Positions 16,778 to 26,281 of a stretch of 64,000 nt of DNA are shown here, piece by piece; the stretch's first letter is position 1, and the number at the start of each line of letters is the position of its first letter. The stretch is from positions 62,001-126,000 of the forward strand of contig JASLMK010000130.1 in assembly GCA_030746555.1 (NCBI GenBank). The letters are read 5' to 3'. A model generated the notes under the pieces. It was not told the DNA's origin and did not search any database. It saw only the letters and a list, made by a program, of their open reading frames with translations. The stretch comes from Planctomycetota bacterium. GTDB taxonomy: Bacteria; Planctomycetota; UBA1135; GCA-002686595. The position numbers and the translations under genes are program-made.

Positions 16778-17637
16778 AGGCGATCCTGCTCGACGGCCCC
16801 CTGGGGACGGAGCTCGCCGGGCGCGGCGTGCCCACGCCGTTGCCGCGCTGGAGCGCGGACGCCCTTCTGAATGCCCCCGATGCGGTGCGAGCGATCCACG
16901 CCGACTACGCCGCCGCCGGAGCCCAGGTGCACACGGCCAACACCTTCCGGACCCGAGCGGCCACCCTCGGCGAGGCCTGGTCCGAGCTGGCCGCCCTCGC
17001 CGTGCGCCTCGCCCGCGAGGCCTGCGGCCCGGGCGCGCGGGTGGCCGGTTCGATCGCGCCCCTGGAGGACTGCTACCGCCCCGACGCCAGCCCCGCCGAC
17101 CGCGAGCCCTCCGCGACCCGCGCGGAGCACGCGCGCCTCTCGGGAGTGCTCGCCGCGGCGGGCTGCGACCTGCTCCTGTGCGAGTCCTTCCCCCACGTCG
17201 GGGAGGGTTGGCTCGCCCTGGAGGCCGCCGTCGAGACCGGCCTGGAATCGTGGTGCTCCTTCACGCCCGGGTGGGACGCCTCGCTCTTGACGCCCGCCGC
17301 CGTCGCGGACGGGGCTCGGGGAGCGATCGAGCGCGGCGCGGCGGCGGTGCTCGTCAACTGTCTGCCGATCCCCCGCGCCCTGGACTACGCGCGCGCACTG
17401 GCCGAGGCCGCGTCGGCCGGTGGGGTCCCCTTCGGTTGCTACGCCAACGCCGGCGTGCCCGACGAGCGGGTCGGGTGGGCCTCGAGCCCGCCCGCGGTCG
17501 AGCGCTACGCCGCGGCCGCGGGGACCTGGCTGGAGGAGGGCGCCTCGATCGTCGGCGGCTGCTGCGGGACGGGTCCGGCCCACGTCGCCGCCCTGGCAGG
17601 GATCCTCGGGCGCCGGGAGGAAGGGCCCGCGACGTGA
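16774..17637 (+). CDS. mmuM: Homocysteine S-methyltransferase family protein
   Basis: 287 residues; a cytoplasmic zinc-dependent methyl transfer domain (BHMT/MetH-N fold). The N terminus LLDGPLGTEL and HTANTFRT are family motifs. The three zinc ligands are visible: VNC (Cys196) and GGCCGT (Cys263, Cys264). The length fits MmuM, which uses S-methylmethionine as donor, rather than full-length MetH; donor identity is inferred from size only. The start is GTG at 16774, overlapping the UnbV stop (GTGA), with GGAGGAG 5 bases upstream. It in turn overlaps the next start by GTGA. Pairing a methyltransferase with an exported UnbV protein and an alcohol dehydrogenase does not suggest one pathway. Confidence 0.86.
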   Translation: MKAILLDGPLGTELAGRGVPTPLPRWSADALLNAPDAVRAIHADYAAAGAQVHTANTFRTRAATLGEAWSELAALAVRLAREACGPGARVAGSIAPLEDCYRPDASPADREPSATRAEHARLSGVLAAAGCDLLLCESFPHVGEGWLALEAAVETGLESWCSFTPGWDASLLTPAAVADGARGAIERGAAAVLVNCLPIPRALDYARALAEAASAGGVPFGCYANAGVPDERVGWASSPPAVERYAAAAGTWLEEGASIVGGCCGTGPAHVAALAGILGRREEGPAT

Positions 17638-18728
17638 AGGCCCTCACCCTCCACGCTCCCGGCGACTTGCGCTTCGAGGAGGTGGGCGAGCCGCGCCTCG
17701 CGGAGGCGACCGACGCCATCGTGCAGGTGGAGCTCGGCGCCCTGTGCGGCTCGGACCTGCACGTCTTCCACGGGCGGGAGCGCGGCCTGGACCCGGGGAC
17801 CGTCCTCGGCCACGAGTTCCTCGGCGAGGTGCTCGAGGTCGGGGCCGGGGTCGAGCGGTTCCGCCGAGGTGATCGGGTCGTGAGCCCCTTCTCGACGAGC
17901 TGCGGCGCCTGTCCCCCCTGCCGAGCCGGCCTGACGGCGCGCTGCGAGCGCGGCCAGCTCTTCGGCTGGGTCGAGGGCGGGCGGGGCCTGCAGGGCGCCC
18001 AGGCCGAGCGCGTGCGCGTGCCCCTGGCCGACTCCACCCTGGTCGAGGTGCCCGCCGGGATGGACCTCGAGCCGGCCTTGCTGTGTGGCGACGTCCTCTC
18101 GACCGGGCTGTTCTGCGCCGAGTCGGCGGAGGTGGGCCCGGGGCGCGTCGCGGCCGTCGTCGGCTGCGGCCCCGTGGGCCTGATGGCGATCGTCTCGGCC
18201 CGCGAGCTGGGCGCCTCGCGCGTGCTCGCCGTGGACTCCGTACCCGAGCGGTTGGCCCTCGCGGCGCGCTTCGGTGCGGAGCCGGTCGACCGCGGTGCCG
18301 AGGACCCTCTGGAACGGATCCTCGACGAGACCGCGGGTCGCGGCGCCGACTGCGCCCTCGAGGCGGTCGGAACCCCCGCGTCCATGGAGCTGGCCTTCTC
18401 GGTCCTGCGCCCCGGCGGGACCCTGGCCGCCGTCGGCGTCCACACCGCCGAGCACCTGCCCTTCTCCCCCGCCGCGGCCTACGACCGCAACTTGACCCTG
18501 AGGACCGGGCGCTGCCCCGCCCGCAGCCTGATGGAGCGCGCCCTGGCCATCGTCTCCGCCGGGAGCGCGCCGATCGCGGACATCGTCTCCCACCGCCTCC
18601 CGCTCGAGGAGGGTCCGCGGGCCTACGAGCTGTTCGATCGCAGGCTCGAGGGCTGCACGAAGGTCCTGTTCGCCCCTAGGCCAACCGCCCGGGGATCGGG
18701 AAGTCCCCGTAGCGCAGGTCCGCGTTGA
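17634..18728 (+). CDS. Zinc-dependent medium-chain alcohol dehydrogenase
   Basis: 364 residues. Catalytic zinc ligands are Cys38 (CGSD) and His60-Glu61 (GHEF). The structural zinc cysteines Cys90, Cys93, Cys96 and Cys104 have the classical spacing. The nucleotide site is AAVVGCGPVGLMA. It is closest to the threonine/sorbitol dehydrogenase-like branch; the substrate is unknown. The start is GTG, overlapping the methyltransferase stop by 4 bases and preceded by GGGAGGAAGGG. The last 17 codons overlap the convergent flavoprotein gene (18676-18728), and the C-terminal tail RPTARGSGSPRSAGPR is unlike the family, suggesting stop-codon drift into the neighbour. Confidence 0.88.
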   Translation: MKALTLHAPGDLRFEEVGEPRLAEATDAIVQVELGALCGSDLHVFHGRERGLDPGTVLGHEFLGEVLEVGAGVERFRRGDRVVSPFSTSCGACPPCRAGLTARCERGQLFGWVEGGRGLQGAQAERVRVPLADSTLVEVPAGMDLEPALLCGDVLSTGLFCAESAEVGPGRVAAVVGCGPVGLMAIVSARELGASRVLAVDSVPERLALAARFGAEPVDRGAEDPLERILDETAGRGADCALEAVGTPASMELAFSVLRPGGTLAAVGVHTAEHLPFSPAAAYDRNLTLRTGRCPARSLMERALAIVSAGSAPIADIVSHRLPLEEGPRAYELFDRRLEGCTKVLFAPRPTARGSGSPRSAGPR

Positions 18729-19980
18729 GCTCCAGGTCCTCGAAGAGGCGCTGGATGCGCTCGGAGCGGTTCGTCAGGAACGACGTCGTCAGGGCCAGCA
18801 GCTTCTCGTTGTCGCTGAAGGCGCGCAGGGACTTCAGGGAGGCCTCGTGGTCGTCCTCTCCCCGGCCGCGATCGGCGGGGACCGCCAACAGGCGGAACAG
18901 GCGCAGGCGCTCGAGGTACTGGCGCTCGAAGAGCGCCTGGTAGTTGGCGCTGCGCGAGCGGTTCTTCATCGACATCTCGATGGCCCAGGCCGAGAGGATG
19001 CCAGCGTACATGCCGAAGGTGACGCCGGCCGAGTTGATCGGATCGACGAAGGCGGCCGCGTCCCCGACGAGGTAGCAGCCGTCGACCGCCAGGCGCACGG
19101 GCTTGTAGGCGTAGTCGCGCATGAAGCTCGCGCTGCCCTCGATGAACTCGGAGGCGCCCACGAGCTTGCCGATCACGGGCGAGGCGTCGACGGCGCGCAG
19201 GAAGCGCGTCTCCATGTCCGCGTCCTTGCCCACCTCCTTCCAGCGCTCGGGTGTCAGGATGACCCCGACGCTGATGGTCTCCCTGAGCGGGATGTGCCAG
19301 GCCCAGCCCCAGTCGCCCAGGGCGGTGACGACGGTCACCGGCGGGTGGTCGCGGAGCTGGGAGACGGGGCGGATCTCGCTCTCGAAGTCGAGGTACTCGC
19401 CGCCGGCGTAGTAGCCCCAGGCTGCCGAGAACCTCAGGTCCTCGTCGAAGACGCGGAAACGCTCCTGGCGCGCGACGAGGGCGCTCTGGCCGCTGGCGTC
19501 CACGACGAAGTCCGCCTCGATCGAACCCTCGCCCTCTTCGTCGAGGCAGCGGTAGTGCACGCGCTTGGACGAGGTGCCTCCCAGGTCCACGCGGGTTGCT
19601 TGCACGCGCTCGAAGACGCTCGTACCCCTACGCGCCGTGCCGTCGAGCAGGATCTTGTCGAAGCAGTCCCGATCGACGTGGAGGGGCTTGCGGAAGTGGC
19701 CGAAGTCCTTGAAGGACGAGCGGCGCAGGCTGTCGCCCCACAGGACCAGGGCCCCGGCCTTCTCGACGAAGCGCGCGGCCTCGATCTCCTCGGTCACGCC
19801 CAAGAGGTCCGCGCTGTTCCAAAAGTGCGGCAGGAGGCTCTCGCCCACGGTCGGGCGCGGGTGCCTGGCCTTGTCGAGCAGGACTACGTCGAACCCGGCC
19901 TTGGCGAGCATGCCCGAGGCCATGCTCCCGGCAGGGCCGCCGCCGACGACGACGACGTCACACTTGGGGGGGATCTTCAC
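18676..19980 (-). CDS. Flavin-dependent halogenase-like oxidoreductase
   Basis: 434 residues, cytoplasmic. The FAD site is GGGPAGS (13-19). Halogenase features follow: VGESLLPHFW (45-54), a Lys in FVEKAGALVLWG (Lys74, aligning by eye with the chloramine-forming lysine of CmlS-type enzymes), and GWAWHIP (225-231), matching the GWxWxIP signature that separates flavin halogenases from monooxygenases. A late FAD motif YLVGDAAAFVDP is also present. It could instead be a geranylgeranyl-reductase-like enzyme, which shares the fold but not GWxWxIP. No NRPS, PKS or carrier protein gene is near, so a substrate is not suggested. The start is a GTG without a clear ribosome site. The 3' end overlaps the convergent alcohol dehydrogenase by 53 bases. 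Confidence 0.75.
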   Translation of the reverse strand: MKIPPKCDVVVVGGGPAGSMASGMLAKAGFDVVLLDKARHPRPTVGESLLPHFWNSADLLGVTEEIEAARFVEKAGALVLWGDSLRRSSFKDFGHFRKPLHVDRDCFDKILLDGTARRGTSVFERVQATRVDLGGTSSKRVHYRCLDEEGEGSIEADFVVDASGQSALVARQERFRVFDEDLRFSAAWGYYAGGEYLDFESEIRPVSQLRDHPPVTVVTALGDWGWAWHIPLRETISVGVILTPERWKEVGKDADMETRFLRAVDASPVIGKLVGASEFIEGSASFMRDYAYKPVRLAVDGCYLVGDAAAFVDPINSAGVTFGMYAGILSAWAIEMSMKNRSRSANYQALFERQYLERLRLFRLLAVPADRGRGEDDHEASLKSLRAFSDNEKLLALTTSFLTNRSERIQRLFEDLELNADLRYGDFPIPGRLA

Positions 19981-20080
19981 TCGAACGTGTCGCTGGTCAG
20001 GGAGCTGCTCTCACCCACCGGCGGGCGTCGTGCGAGCTGCGGCCCGACCGTAGCAGCCTCCGCGGGGGCGCACAACCCGC

Positions 20081-21580
20081 TCAGCGAGATCGCGCGCCGC
20101 CTCGGGGCGGGGGCGTTTCGCCGTACAGCTCACCCAGCCGGACGAGCTCGGCCTCCAGGCGCTCGCGGACCTTGGCGTAGGCGGGATCCGCGTGGACGCT
20201 GGCGAGCTCGGACGGGTCGCGCTCCAGATCGAACAGCTCCCACTCGTCGAGCTGGTAGTAGTGGATCAGCTTGTAGCGCTCGTCCCGCACCCCGTAGTGG
20301 CGCTGGACGGCGTGGACGCCGGGGAACTCGTAGTAGTGGTAGTAGACCGACTCGCGCCAGTCTCGAGGTTGCTCGCCCCGCAGGAGACCGAGCAGGCTCG
20401 CACCCTGCATCGCCTCCGGCACGGGCACGCCCGCCGCCTCGAGGAACGTCGGCGCGAAGTCGATGTTGCTCACCAGGCGCTCCTCCACGCTCCCCGGCCG
20501 CACCGCTCTGGGCCAGCGGACGATCAGCGGCATGCGCAGGGACTCCTCGTACATCCAGCGCTTGTCGTACCAGCCGTGCTCACCGAGGTAGAACCCCTGG
20601 TCGGAGCTGTAGACGACGATCGTGTTCTCCTCCAGGCCGTTCTCCGCCAGGTAGTCGAGGACGCGACCGAGGTTCTCGTCCACCGAAGCGACGCAGCGCA
20701 GGTAGTCCTTGAGGTAACGCTGGTAGCGCCAGCGTACCAGCGCCTCCCCCTCCAGGTTCGCTGCCTCGAAGGCGGCGTTCTTCGGCCCGTAGGCCGCGTT
20801 CCACAGGGCCAACTGGGCTTCGTCGAGTCCGGGGGGCGGCACGAGCTTCAAGTCGCGCGGCGAGAGGTGGCGCTCCAGGGTCATCTCCTGGGAGCGGGCC
20901 CCGGCGGCGCGCCCGCCGTAGTCGTCGAAGAGCGTCGCCGGCTCGGGGATCTCGACGTCGTCGTACAGGGAGAGCTGGCGCGGCCCGGGCTCCCACTCGC
21001 GGTGGGGCGCCTTGTGCTGGTACATCAGCAGGAACGGGCGCTCTGGGTCGCGCTCCTCGCGCAGCCACTCCAGGGCCAGGTCGGTGATGATCTCGGTCGT
21101 GTATCCGTGGTGCCGCCGCCGTCCCTGCGCCGTGAGCATCGGCGGGTTGTAGTACGGCCCCTGGCCGATCAGCACTTCCCAGTGGTCGAAGCCGGTCGGA
21201 TCGCTCTTGAGGTGCCACTTGCCGATCAGCGCGGTCTGGTAGCCGGCCGAGCGCAGGAGCTTGGGGAAGGTCGTCTGGGATCCGTCGAACACGGCCCCGT
21301 TGTCGACCACCCCGTTGCGGTGGCTGTGCTGCCCCGTGAGCACCGTCGCGCGACTGGGAGCGCAGATCGAGTTCCCGCAGAAGCAGTTCGCGAAGCGCAT
21401 CCCCTCCGCCGCGAGGCGATCGATGTGGGGCGTCTGGTTGATGCGCGATCCGTAGGCGCCGATGGCCTGGGCCGCGTGGTCGTCGGAGAAGACGAACAGG
21501 ATGTTGGGGCGCTCCCCGGCGGCGGAGGCCGGCCGGGAAGGAGCCCAGGCGAGAAGGAGCAGCGGCAGGTAGCGGAGCAT
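20081..21580 (-). CDS. Exported type I sulfatase
   Basis: 499 residues with a signal peptide ([18 protein letters not shown]). The sulfatase fold shows [11 protein letters not shown] (metal Asp33-Asp34), the formylglycine motif [11 protein letters not shown] (Cys73, to be oxidised by an FGE or anSME not seen here), GKWHLK, and [13 protein letters not shown] in the C-terminal part of the metal site. It removes sulfate esters from polysaccharides in the periplasm or outside; which glycan is not evident. ATG 21580 has GAGAGGA about 9 bases upstream. The ECF sigma factor gene ends up 49 bases upstream on the same strand and may be co-transcribed. Confidence 0.9.
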   Translation of the reverse strand: MLRYLPLLLLAWAPSRPASAAGERPNILFVFSDDHAAQAIGAYGSRINQTPHIDRLAAEGMRFANCFCGNSICAPSRATVLTGQHSHRNGVVDNGAVFDGSQTTFPKLLRSAGYQTALIGKWHLKSDPTGFDHWEVLIGQGPYYNPPMLTAQGRRRHHGYTTEIITDLALEWLREERDPERPFLLMYQHKAPHREWEPGPRQLSLYDDVEIPEPATLFDDYGGRAAGARSQEMTLERHLSPRDLKLVPPPGLDEAQLALWNAAYGPKNAAFEAANLEGEALVRWRYQRYLKDYLRCVASVDENLGRVLDYLAENGLEENTIVVYSSDQGFYLGEHGWYDKRWMYEESLRMPLIVRWPRAVRPGSVEERLVSNIDFAPTFLEAAGVPVPEAMQGASLLGLLRGEQPRDWRESVYYHYYEFPGVHAVQRHYGVRDERYKLIHYYQLDEWELFDLERDPSELASVHADPAYAKVRERLEAELVRLGELYGETPPPRGGARSR

Positions 21581-21629
21581 GGTCGTTTCCTCTCGGTCGG
21601 TCGGCGGCGGCGGCGCGGCGGCCGCCCGA

Positions 21630-22202
21630 TCACTCCTGGTCGGCCTCCAGCTCGCGCAGGAGCCAGGCGCGGGCCGAGCTCCAGGCGCGCTCGACCGTGC
21701 GCGTGGAGACCTCCAGGGCGGTGGCGATCTCCGCGTGGGAGAGCCCGCCGAAGATGCGCAGCTCGGCGACCCGGAAGGGCTGGGGCTCGCTCTTCTCCAG
21801 GCGCTCGAGGGCCTCGTCGAGGGCCAGCACCTTCCAGGCGGAGCGCTCCCCGTCGGCGATGTGCTCGCCGAGTGTCCGCCGGACGCCCCCGTCGCGACGG
21901 GCGGTCTGCTTGGCCCGCGCGTGGTCGACGAGCACGCAGCGCATGGCTCGTGCGGCGACGCGCACGAAGTGGGTGCGGTCTTGCCAGTCCGGGTCGGCCA
22001 GGGCGGACAGCTTGAGCCAGGCCTCGTTCACCAGGGCCGTCGACTGCAGGGTGTGCTCGGGGCCCTGGGCGCGCATCATCGCCCGCGCCCTGCGCTGCAG
22101 GTCGCCGTAGAGGTGCTCGTAGAGCTCCCCCTCCGCCTCGGCGTCCCCGGCGGACATGCGCTTGAGGAGCACGGTCGTGCGGTCGGCGGGGTCGTGGGCC
22201 AT
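21630..22202 (-). CDS. ECF-type RNA polymerase sigma factor
   Basis: 190 residues. The region 2-like segment ([18 protein letters not shown], then [10 protein letters not shown], then [20 protein letters not shown]) and the sigma-4 helix-turn-helix ([27 protein letters not shown]) match the planctomycete-enriched ECF group in which VDHAR is diagnostic. No anti-sigma factor lies next to it; in this group regulation is often through a linked Ser/Thr kinase, which is also absent here. ATG 22202 is used because upstream in-frame codons (to 22346) encode a low-complexity Arg/Gly stretch. It lies just upstream of the sulfatase and may control it. Confidence 0.88.
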   Translation of the reverse strand: MAHDPADRTTVLLKRMSAGDAEAEGELYEHLYGDLQRRARAMMRAQGPEHTLQSTALVNEAWLKLSALADPDWQDRTHFVRVAARAMRCVLVDHARAKQTARRDGGVRRTLGEHIADGERSAWKVLALDEALERLEKSEPQPFRVAELRIFGGLSHAEIATALEVSTRTVERAWSSARAWLLRELEADQE

Positions 22203-22363
22203 GGCAGCGTCGGCGGCGTCGGGCGCCCGGCCATTCTCCCGCTCCCGCGCCGTTCCCTCAAGCGTCCCTCCCGCGGCGAGCCCCCGATCGTCGCCTGGAG
22301 CGGCTGGACGCGGGACGGCGCGTCTGCCACCGTGGCGCCGCGTCACCCGAACCCGACTCCCCC

Positions 22364-24049
22364 GTGCAACGCCTCACCTCCGCCCTGCTCCTCGCCGCCT
22401 CCTGCGCCTGCCTCAGTGCTCCCGAGGCGACCTTCGACGTCCTCCTGCGCGGCGGCGTCGTCTACGACGGCACCGGAGTCGTCCCCTACACCGCCGACGT
22501 CGCCATCGAGGGCGACCGCATCGCGGCCATCGGCGACCTCTCCGGGGCCACGGCTCGGCTCGAGCTCGACGTCAGGGGCAAGGCCGTCGCGCCCGGCTTC
22601 ATCAACATGCTGAGCTGGGCCGTCGAGAGCCTGATGGTGGACGGGGACTCTTTGAGCGACGTCAGCCAGGGCGTGACCCTCGAGATCTTCGGAGAGGGCT
22701 GGTCCCCCGGGCCGCTCACCCCGGCCATGAAGGCGGACCTGCTCGAGCAGCAGGGCGACCTCGTCTACCCGGTGGAGTGGACGACCCTGGCGGAGTACCT
22801 CGAGCAGCTCGTCGAGCGCGGCGTGTCCCCCAACGTGGCCTCCTTCGTCGGCGCCACGACCGTGCGCATCCACGAGCTCGGCTACGCCGACCGTGCGCCG
22901 GACGGCGACGAGCTCGCGCGCATGTGCGAGCTCGTGGAGGAGGCGATGGAGGACGGCGCCCTGGGCCTGGGTTCGTCGTTGATCTACGCCCCCGCCTTCT
23001 ACGCGCAGACCGAGGAGCTGATCGCCCTGGCGCGGGTCGCGGGCGCCCACGGCGGCCGCTACATCACCCACATGCGCAGCGAGGGCAACCGGCTCCTCGA
23101 GGGGCTCGAGGAGGTGATCCGCATCGCCCGCGAGGCGGGCGTGGCCGCACAGGTCTACCACCTCAAGGCCGCCGGCCGGGAGAACTGGTCCAAGCTCGAC
23201 GAGGTCATCGTGCGCATCGAGGCCGAACGAGCCGCCGGCCTGGACCTGTGCGCCGACATGTACACCTACACCGCCGCCGCCACGGGCCTGGACGCCGCGA
23301 TGCCGCCCTGGGTGCAGGAGGGCGGCTACGAGGCCTGGGCCGCGCGCCTGCGCTCCCCCGAGGTGCGCCGGCGCGTGGCGCGAGAGATGAGCACCCCGTC
23401 GGACGAGTGGGAGAACTTCCTGCTCGCCGCCGGGGATCCCTCGCGGGTGCTCCTGGTCGGCTTCCAAAACCCCAACCTCAAGTCGCTGACCGGCAAGTCC
23501 CTGGCGGAGATCGCCCACCTGCGCCGGCGCTCGGTCGAGGACACGGCCATGGACCTGGTCGTCGAGGACGGGAGCCGGGTCGAGGCAGTCTACTTCCTGA
23601 TGTCGGAGGAGAACGTCCGCCGCCAGATCACCCTCCCCTGGATCGCCTTCGGCTCCGACGCCGCCTCCCTGCGACCCGGCGGGCCGTTCCTGCTCTCCAA
23701 CCCTCACCCGCGCGCCTACGGCAACTTTGCCCGCCTGCTCGGCCGCTACGTGCGCGACCTGCGCTTGATCCCCCTCGAGGAGGCCGTGCGCCGCCTGACC
23801 TCCTTCCCCGCCGAGAACCTCGGCCTGGAGGGCCGCGGTCGCCTGGAGGTCGGCTACTTCGCCGACGTCGTGGTCTTCGATCCCGACGAGGTCGCCGACC
23901 ACGCGACCTTCGACGATCCCCACCAACTCTCCACCGGCGTCGAGGAGGTCTTCGTCAACGGCGTCGCGGTCCTGCGCGCGGGCGAGCACACCGGCGCAAG
24001 GCCCGGCCGCGTCGTGCGCGGCCCCGGCTGGCGCGGCCGGGAGCGCTGA
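22364..24049 (+). CDS. Exported D-aminoacylase-like amidohydrolase with altered metal site
   Basis: 561 residues, exported (TSALLLAASCACLSA, possibly a lipoprotein). The amidohydrolase frame is clear: VLLRGGVVYDGTG, AIEGDRIAAIGDL, then the barrel, ending FPAENLGLEGRGRLEVGYFADVVVFD. Where D-aminoacylases have GFIDxHxH this protein has GFINMLSWA, and where they have the bridging Cys (GNCG) it has FGEGW. Later ligands are retained: YITHMRS, QVYHLKA and FGSDAA. The enzyme therefore probably binds one metal through the retained His and Asp residues, if active. I believe this NMLSWA variant is common in planctomycete homologues. The GTG start at 22364 has no strong ribosome site. Confidence 0.82.
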   Translation: MQRLTSALLLAASCACLSAPEATFDVLLRGGVVYDGTGVVPYTADVAIEGDRIAAIGDLSGATARLELDVRGKAVAPGFINMLSWAVESLMVDGDSLSDVSQGVTLEIFGEGWSPGPLTPAMKADLLEQQGDLVYPVEWTTLAEYLEQLVERGVSPNVASFVGATTVRIHELGYADRAPDGDELARMCELVEEAMEDGALGLGSSLIYAPAFYAQTEELIALARVAGAHGGRYITHMRSEGNRLLEGLEEVIRIAREAGVAAQVYHLKAAGRENWSKLDEVIVRIEAERAAGLDLCADMYTYTAAATGLDAAMPPWVQEGGYEAWAARLRSPEVRRRVAREMSTPSDEWENFLLAAGDPSRVLLVGFQNPNLKSLTGKSLAEIAHLRRRSVEDTAMDLVVEDGSRVEAVYFLMSEENVRRQITLPWIAFGSDAASLRPGGPFLLSNPHPRAYGNFARLLGRYVRDLRLIPLEEAVRRLTSFPAENLGLEGRGRLEVGYFADVVVFDPDEVADHATFDDPHQLSTGVEEVFVNGVAVLRAGEHTGARPGRVVRGPGWRGRER

Positions 24050-24067
24050 GCCTCGCTCCGGCGACGG

Positions 24068-26281
24068 CTAGGGTACGAAGCGTACCTCGAGCCCGTTGGA
24101 GAGGTTGAAGCCGCCGCCGCACGGCGAACCGGCCGGGTCGCGGTACCAGGCCTGGAGGCGGCGCACGTCTCCGCGCTCCCAGCCACCGGCGCCGCCGAGG
24201 TCCGGACCCCAGAAGGCGCGTCCCGCCCCGTCGGCGATCCCCACGCCCAAGCGCCGGACGTCACCGCCCACGCAGCGCAGACCGTCCCCGAAGGCCGCGC
24301 CCGAGCCGCCTTCGACCGCGTTCTCGCCGCTGAAGAGCAGGACCGGCTGGCCGCCCGGGACGCCGGTCACGCCCGCGACCAGATCATCCGCGGAGGCGCT
24401 GCTCGTTCCCGTGCACAACAGGACCGCCCCCGCGCCCGTCGAGTTCGCACAGCCGCCCTCGCTCGCCTCGTTGCCGCAGGGGCAGGCGCTGTGGGCGCCG
24501 GTCCCCGCGCAGAAGGCGAGCGGCCCTCGCTCAGGCGGGTGCATCATGACGTCGTGCCGGGCCGGGCCGCTCATCCAGAAGGTGAACTCCTCGACGTCGA
24601 CCCAGTCCACGTCGTCGTCGCCGTCGAGGTCGGAGAGGTTGGCGGGGAACTCGAGCGCCGCCGGTCCGAAGCCCGTGAAGGCCACCTGCAGGGCCTGGAA
24701 GTCGGCCAGGTCGCGGTCCCCGTCACCGTCCCCGTCGCCGGGCGTGTCGACCACGAGGGAGGGGACGCGCTCGACCCGGTAGATCATCGCTCCCGGCGTC
24801 GTGCCGTCCGGCGACGGCCAGGCGGGGCCGGCGTCGAGGAACCAGACCGGCTCCCCGTTGGCGTCCACCTCGATGATGTTCGCCTGGGCGCCGTCGTTGG
24901 TGAGCGTGTGCCCGCCGGGCAGGCGGTCGGCGTCCCCGACCGCCGGTGCGTAGGCCGGCGTCACCAGATCGTCGAGGGTCAAGCCGTACTCCCAGACGAT
25001 GGCCGCCGTCGGAGGATCGGCGTGCGGATCGTAGGCGATCTCTACCGCACGGGACTGGCGCACGGCGCTCTCGGGCTCGATGAAGTTGCCGTTGTCGTAG
25101 ACCAGGAGGTTCCCGCCCGGAAGGAACTGCGGCGCGTGCTGGGCGGAGAACAGGTTGTCCCCGAACCCGGTCGGCACGTCGCCCGAGGGGAACGAGTCCT
25201 CGCCCATCTGCCACAGGACGCCGCCGGTGCCGCGGTCGACGGCGATCAGCCGGCTCTGGCGTCGCAGGGAACAGACGATCACGTCGCTCGAGGGGTCGAA
25301 GGCCAGGGCGTTGGTGTGGGTCCAGTCCCCGCCCGGTCCGGGCCAGTTGGGGTGGTCGGGAGGCAGATGGTCGTCGAGAGCCACGTGGTCCATCAGCGAC
25401 CACTGGAAGAGCACTTCCTTGGTATGCCGATCGATCTCCTTGACGACCTCGCTCTGCCACCAGCGGTTCTGGACGCCTCCGTAGGAGACCCAACGGTTCT
25501 GGTATTCCAGCCACAGCATCGAGGCGCCGCCGGCGCCCTCGCGCGGCATCTGCAGCACCTCGTGGTGGATGCCCACGCGCTCCACGTCGCCGAGGGACTC
25601 GCCGCACCAGTTGTTCGGTGAAGCCCAGACCGCAAGGCCGTCGAGGGTCAGGACGGCCGCCGTGCGACACAGGTCCGCCGCGCCGGGATCGGGCGTCTGC
25701 AGGTTGGTCAGGAGCGTGCCGTCGTCGAGCAGGCGCGTGTCCCCCACGGTCGAGCTCGCCACGTGCAGCTGCAACACCAACCGGGCCGACTCGTCGACCC
25801 CCAGGACGAAGCCGTCGGAGGCGCCCGCGCGGTTCATCGACCACAGGGTCACCCCGGGCTCGGGCGGATCGGCGCCTGGTGGCACGACCAAGGTCATCGG
25901 CGGCACGCCAGGGTGTACCGGGAGGGTCGAGAAGCGGTGCACTGCGCTCTCCTTGCCGATGCCCGACGGCCCCACGCGACCCTTCACGCGCCAGGCGTAG
26001 TCGCGCCCGAACTCCAGGCCCTCGGTCACGACCGCCCGCGGCTGAGGCCCGGGGACGTAGACCTCCGTGACGGGCAGGCCGCTGTCGAAGGGCGCCGCGC
26101 TGCCGTCGTCCTCGACGAACTCGAGGGTGTAGGCGCCGGCGTGCTGTGGGAAGGGCTCCCAACGAAAGCGCAGGTGGAGACGGTTCAGCTCCGCGCCCTC
26201 CGCGGGCCGGACGACCTCCTGCTGGGCAGTGCAGAGGGCTGCGGCACAGACCAGCGCGGTGAACCGGAACGAGAGCTTCAC
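24068..26281 (-). CDS. Exported arylsulfotransferase-like protein with dockerin-type segment and planctomycete C-terminal domain
   Basis: 737 residues with a signal peptide (KLSFRFTALVCAAALCTA). Residues about 22-110 are a Fn3-like domain. The arylsulfotransferase (ASST) propeller follows with typical His motifs: VGIHHEVLQMP, GDWTHTNALAFD, FSAQHAPQFLPGGN and GGHTLTNDGAQ. ASST enzymes transfer sulfate between phenols through a His intermediate, without PAPS. Near 513-565 two EF-hand-like loops (GDGDGDGDRDLADF and LDGDDDVDWVDVEEF) form a dockerin-type segment. From about 590 the C-terminal Cys-rich domain is homologous to that ending the protein at 2104-3303. GTG 26281 overlaps the upstream stop (GTGA). 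Function as a sulfotransferase is inferred. Confidence 0.8.
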   Translation of the reverse strand: MKLSFRFTALVCAAALCTAQQEVVRPAEGAELNRLHLRFRWEPFPQHAGAYTLEFVEDDGSAAPFDSGLPVTEVYVPGPQPRAVVTEGLEFGRDYAWRVKGRVGPSGIGKESAVHRFSTLPVHPGVPPMTLVVPPGADPPEPGVTLWSMNRAGASDGFVLGVDESARLVLQLHVASSTVGDTRLLDDGTLLTNLQTPDPGAADLCRTAAVLTLDGLAVWASPNNWCGESLGDVERVGIHHEVLQMPREGAGGASMLWLEYQNRWVSYGGVQNRWWQSEVVKEIDRHTKEVLFQWSLMDHVALDDHLPPDHPNWPGPGGDWTHTNALAFDPSSDVIVCSLRRQSRLIAVDRGTGGVLWQMGEDSFPSGDVPTGFGDNLFSAQHAPQFLPGGNLLVYDNGNFIEPESAVRQSRAVEIAYDPHADPPTAAIVWEYGLTLDDLVTPAYAPAVGDADRLPGGHTLTNDGAQANIIEVDANGEPVWFLDAGPAWPSPDGTTPGAMIYRVERVPSLVVDTPGDGDGDGDRDLADFQALQVAFTGFGPAALEFPANLSDLDGDDDVDWVDVEEFTFWMSGPARHDVMMHPPERGPLAFCAGTGAHSACPCGNEASEGGCANSTGAGAVLLCTGTSSASADDLVAGVTGVPGGQPVLLFSGENAVEGGSGAAFGDGLRCVGGDVRRLGVGIADGAGRAFWGPDLGGAGGWERGDVRRLQAWYRDPAGSPCGGGFNLSNGLEVRFVP

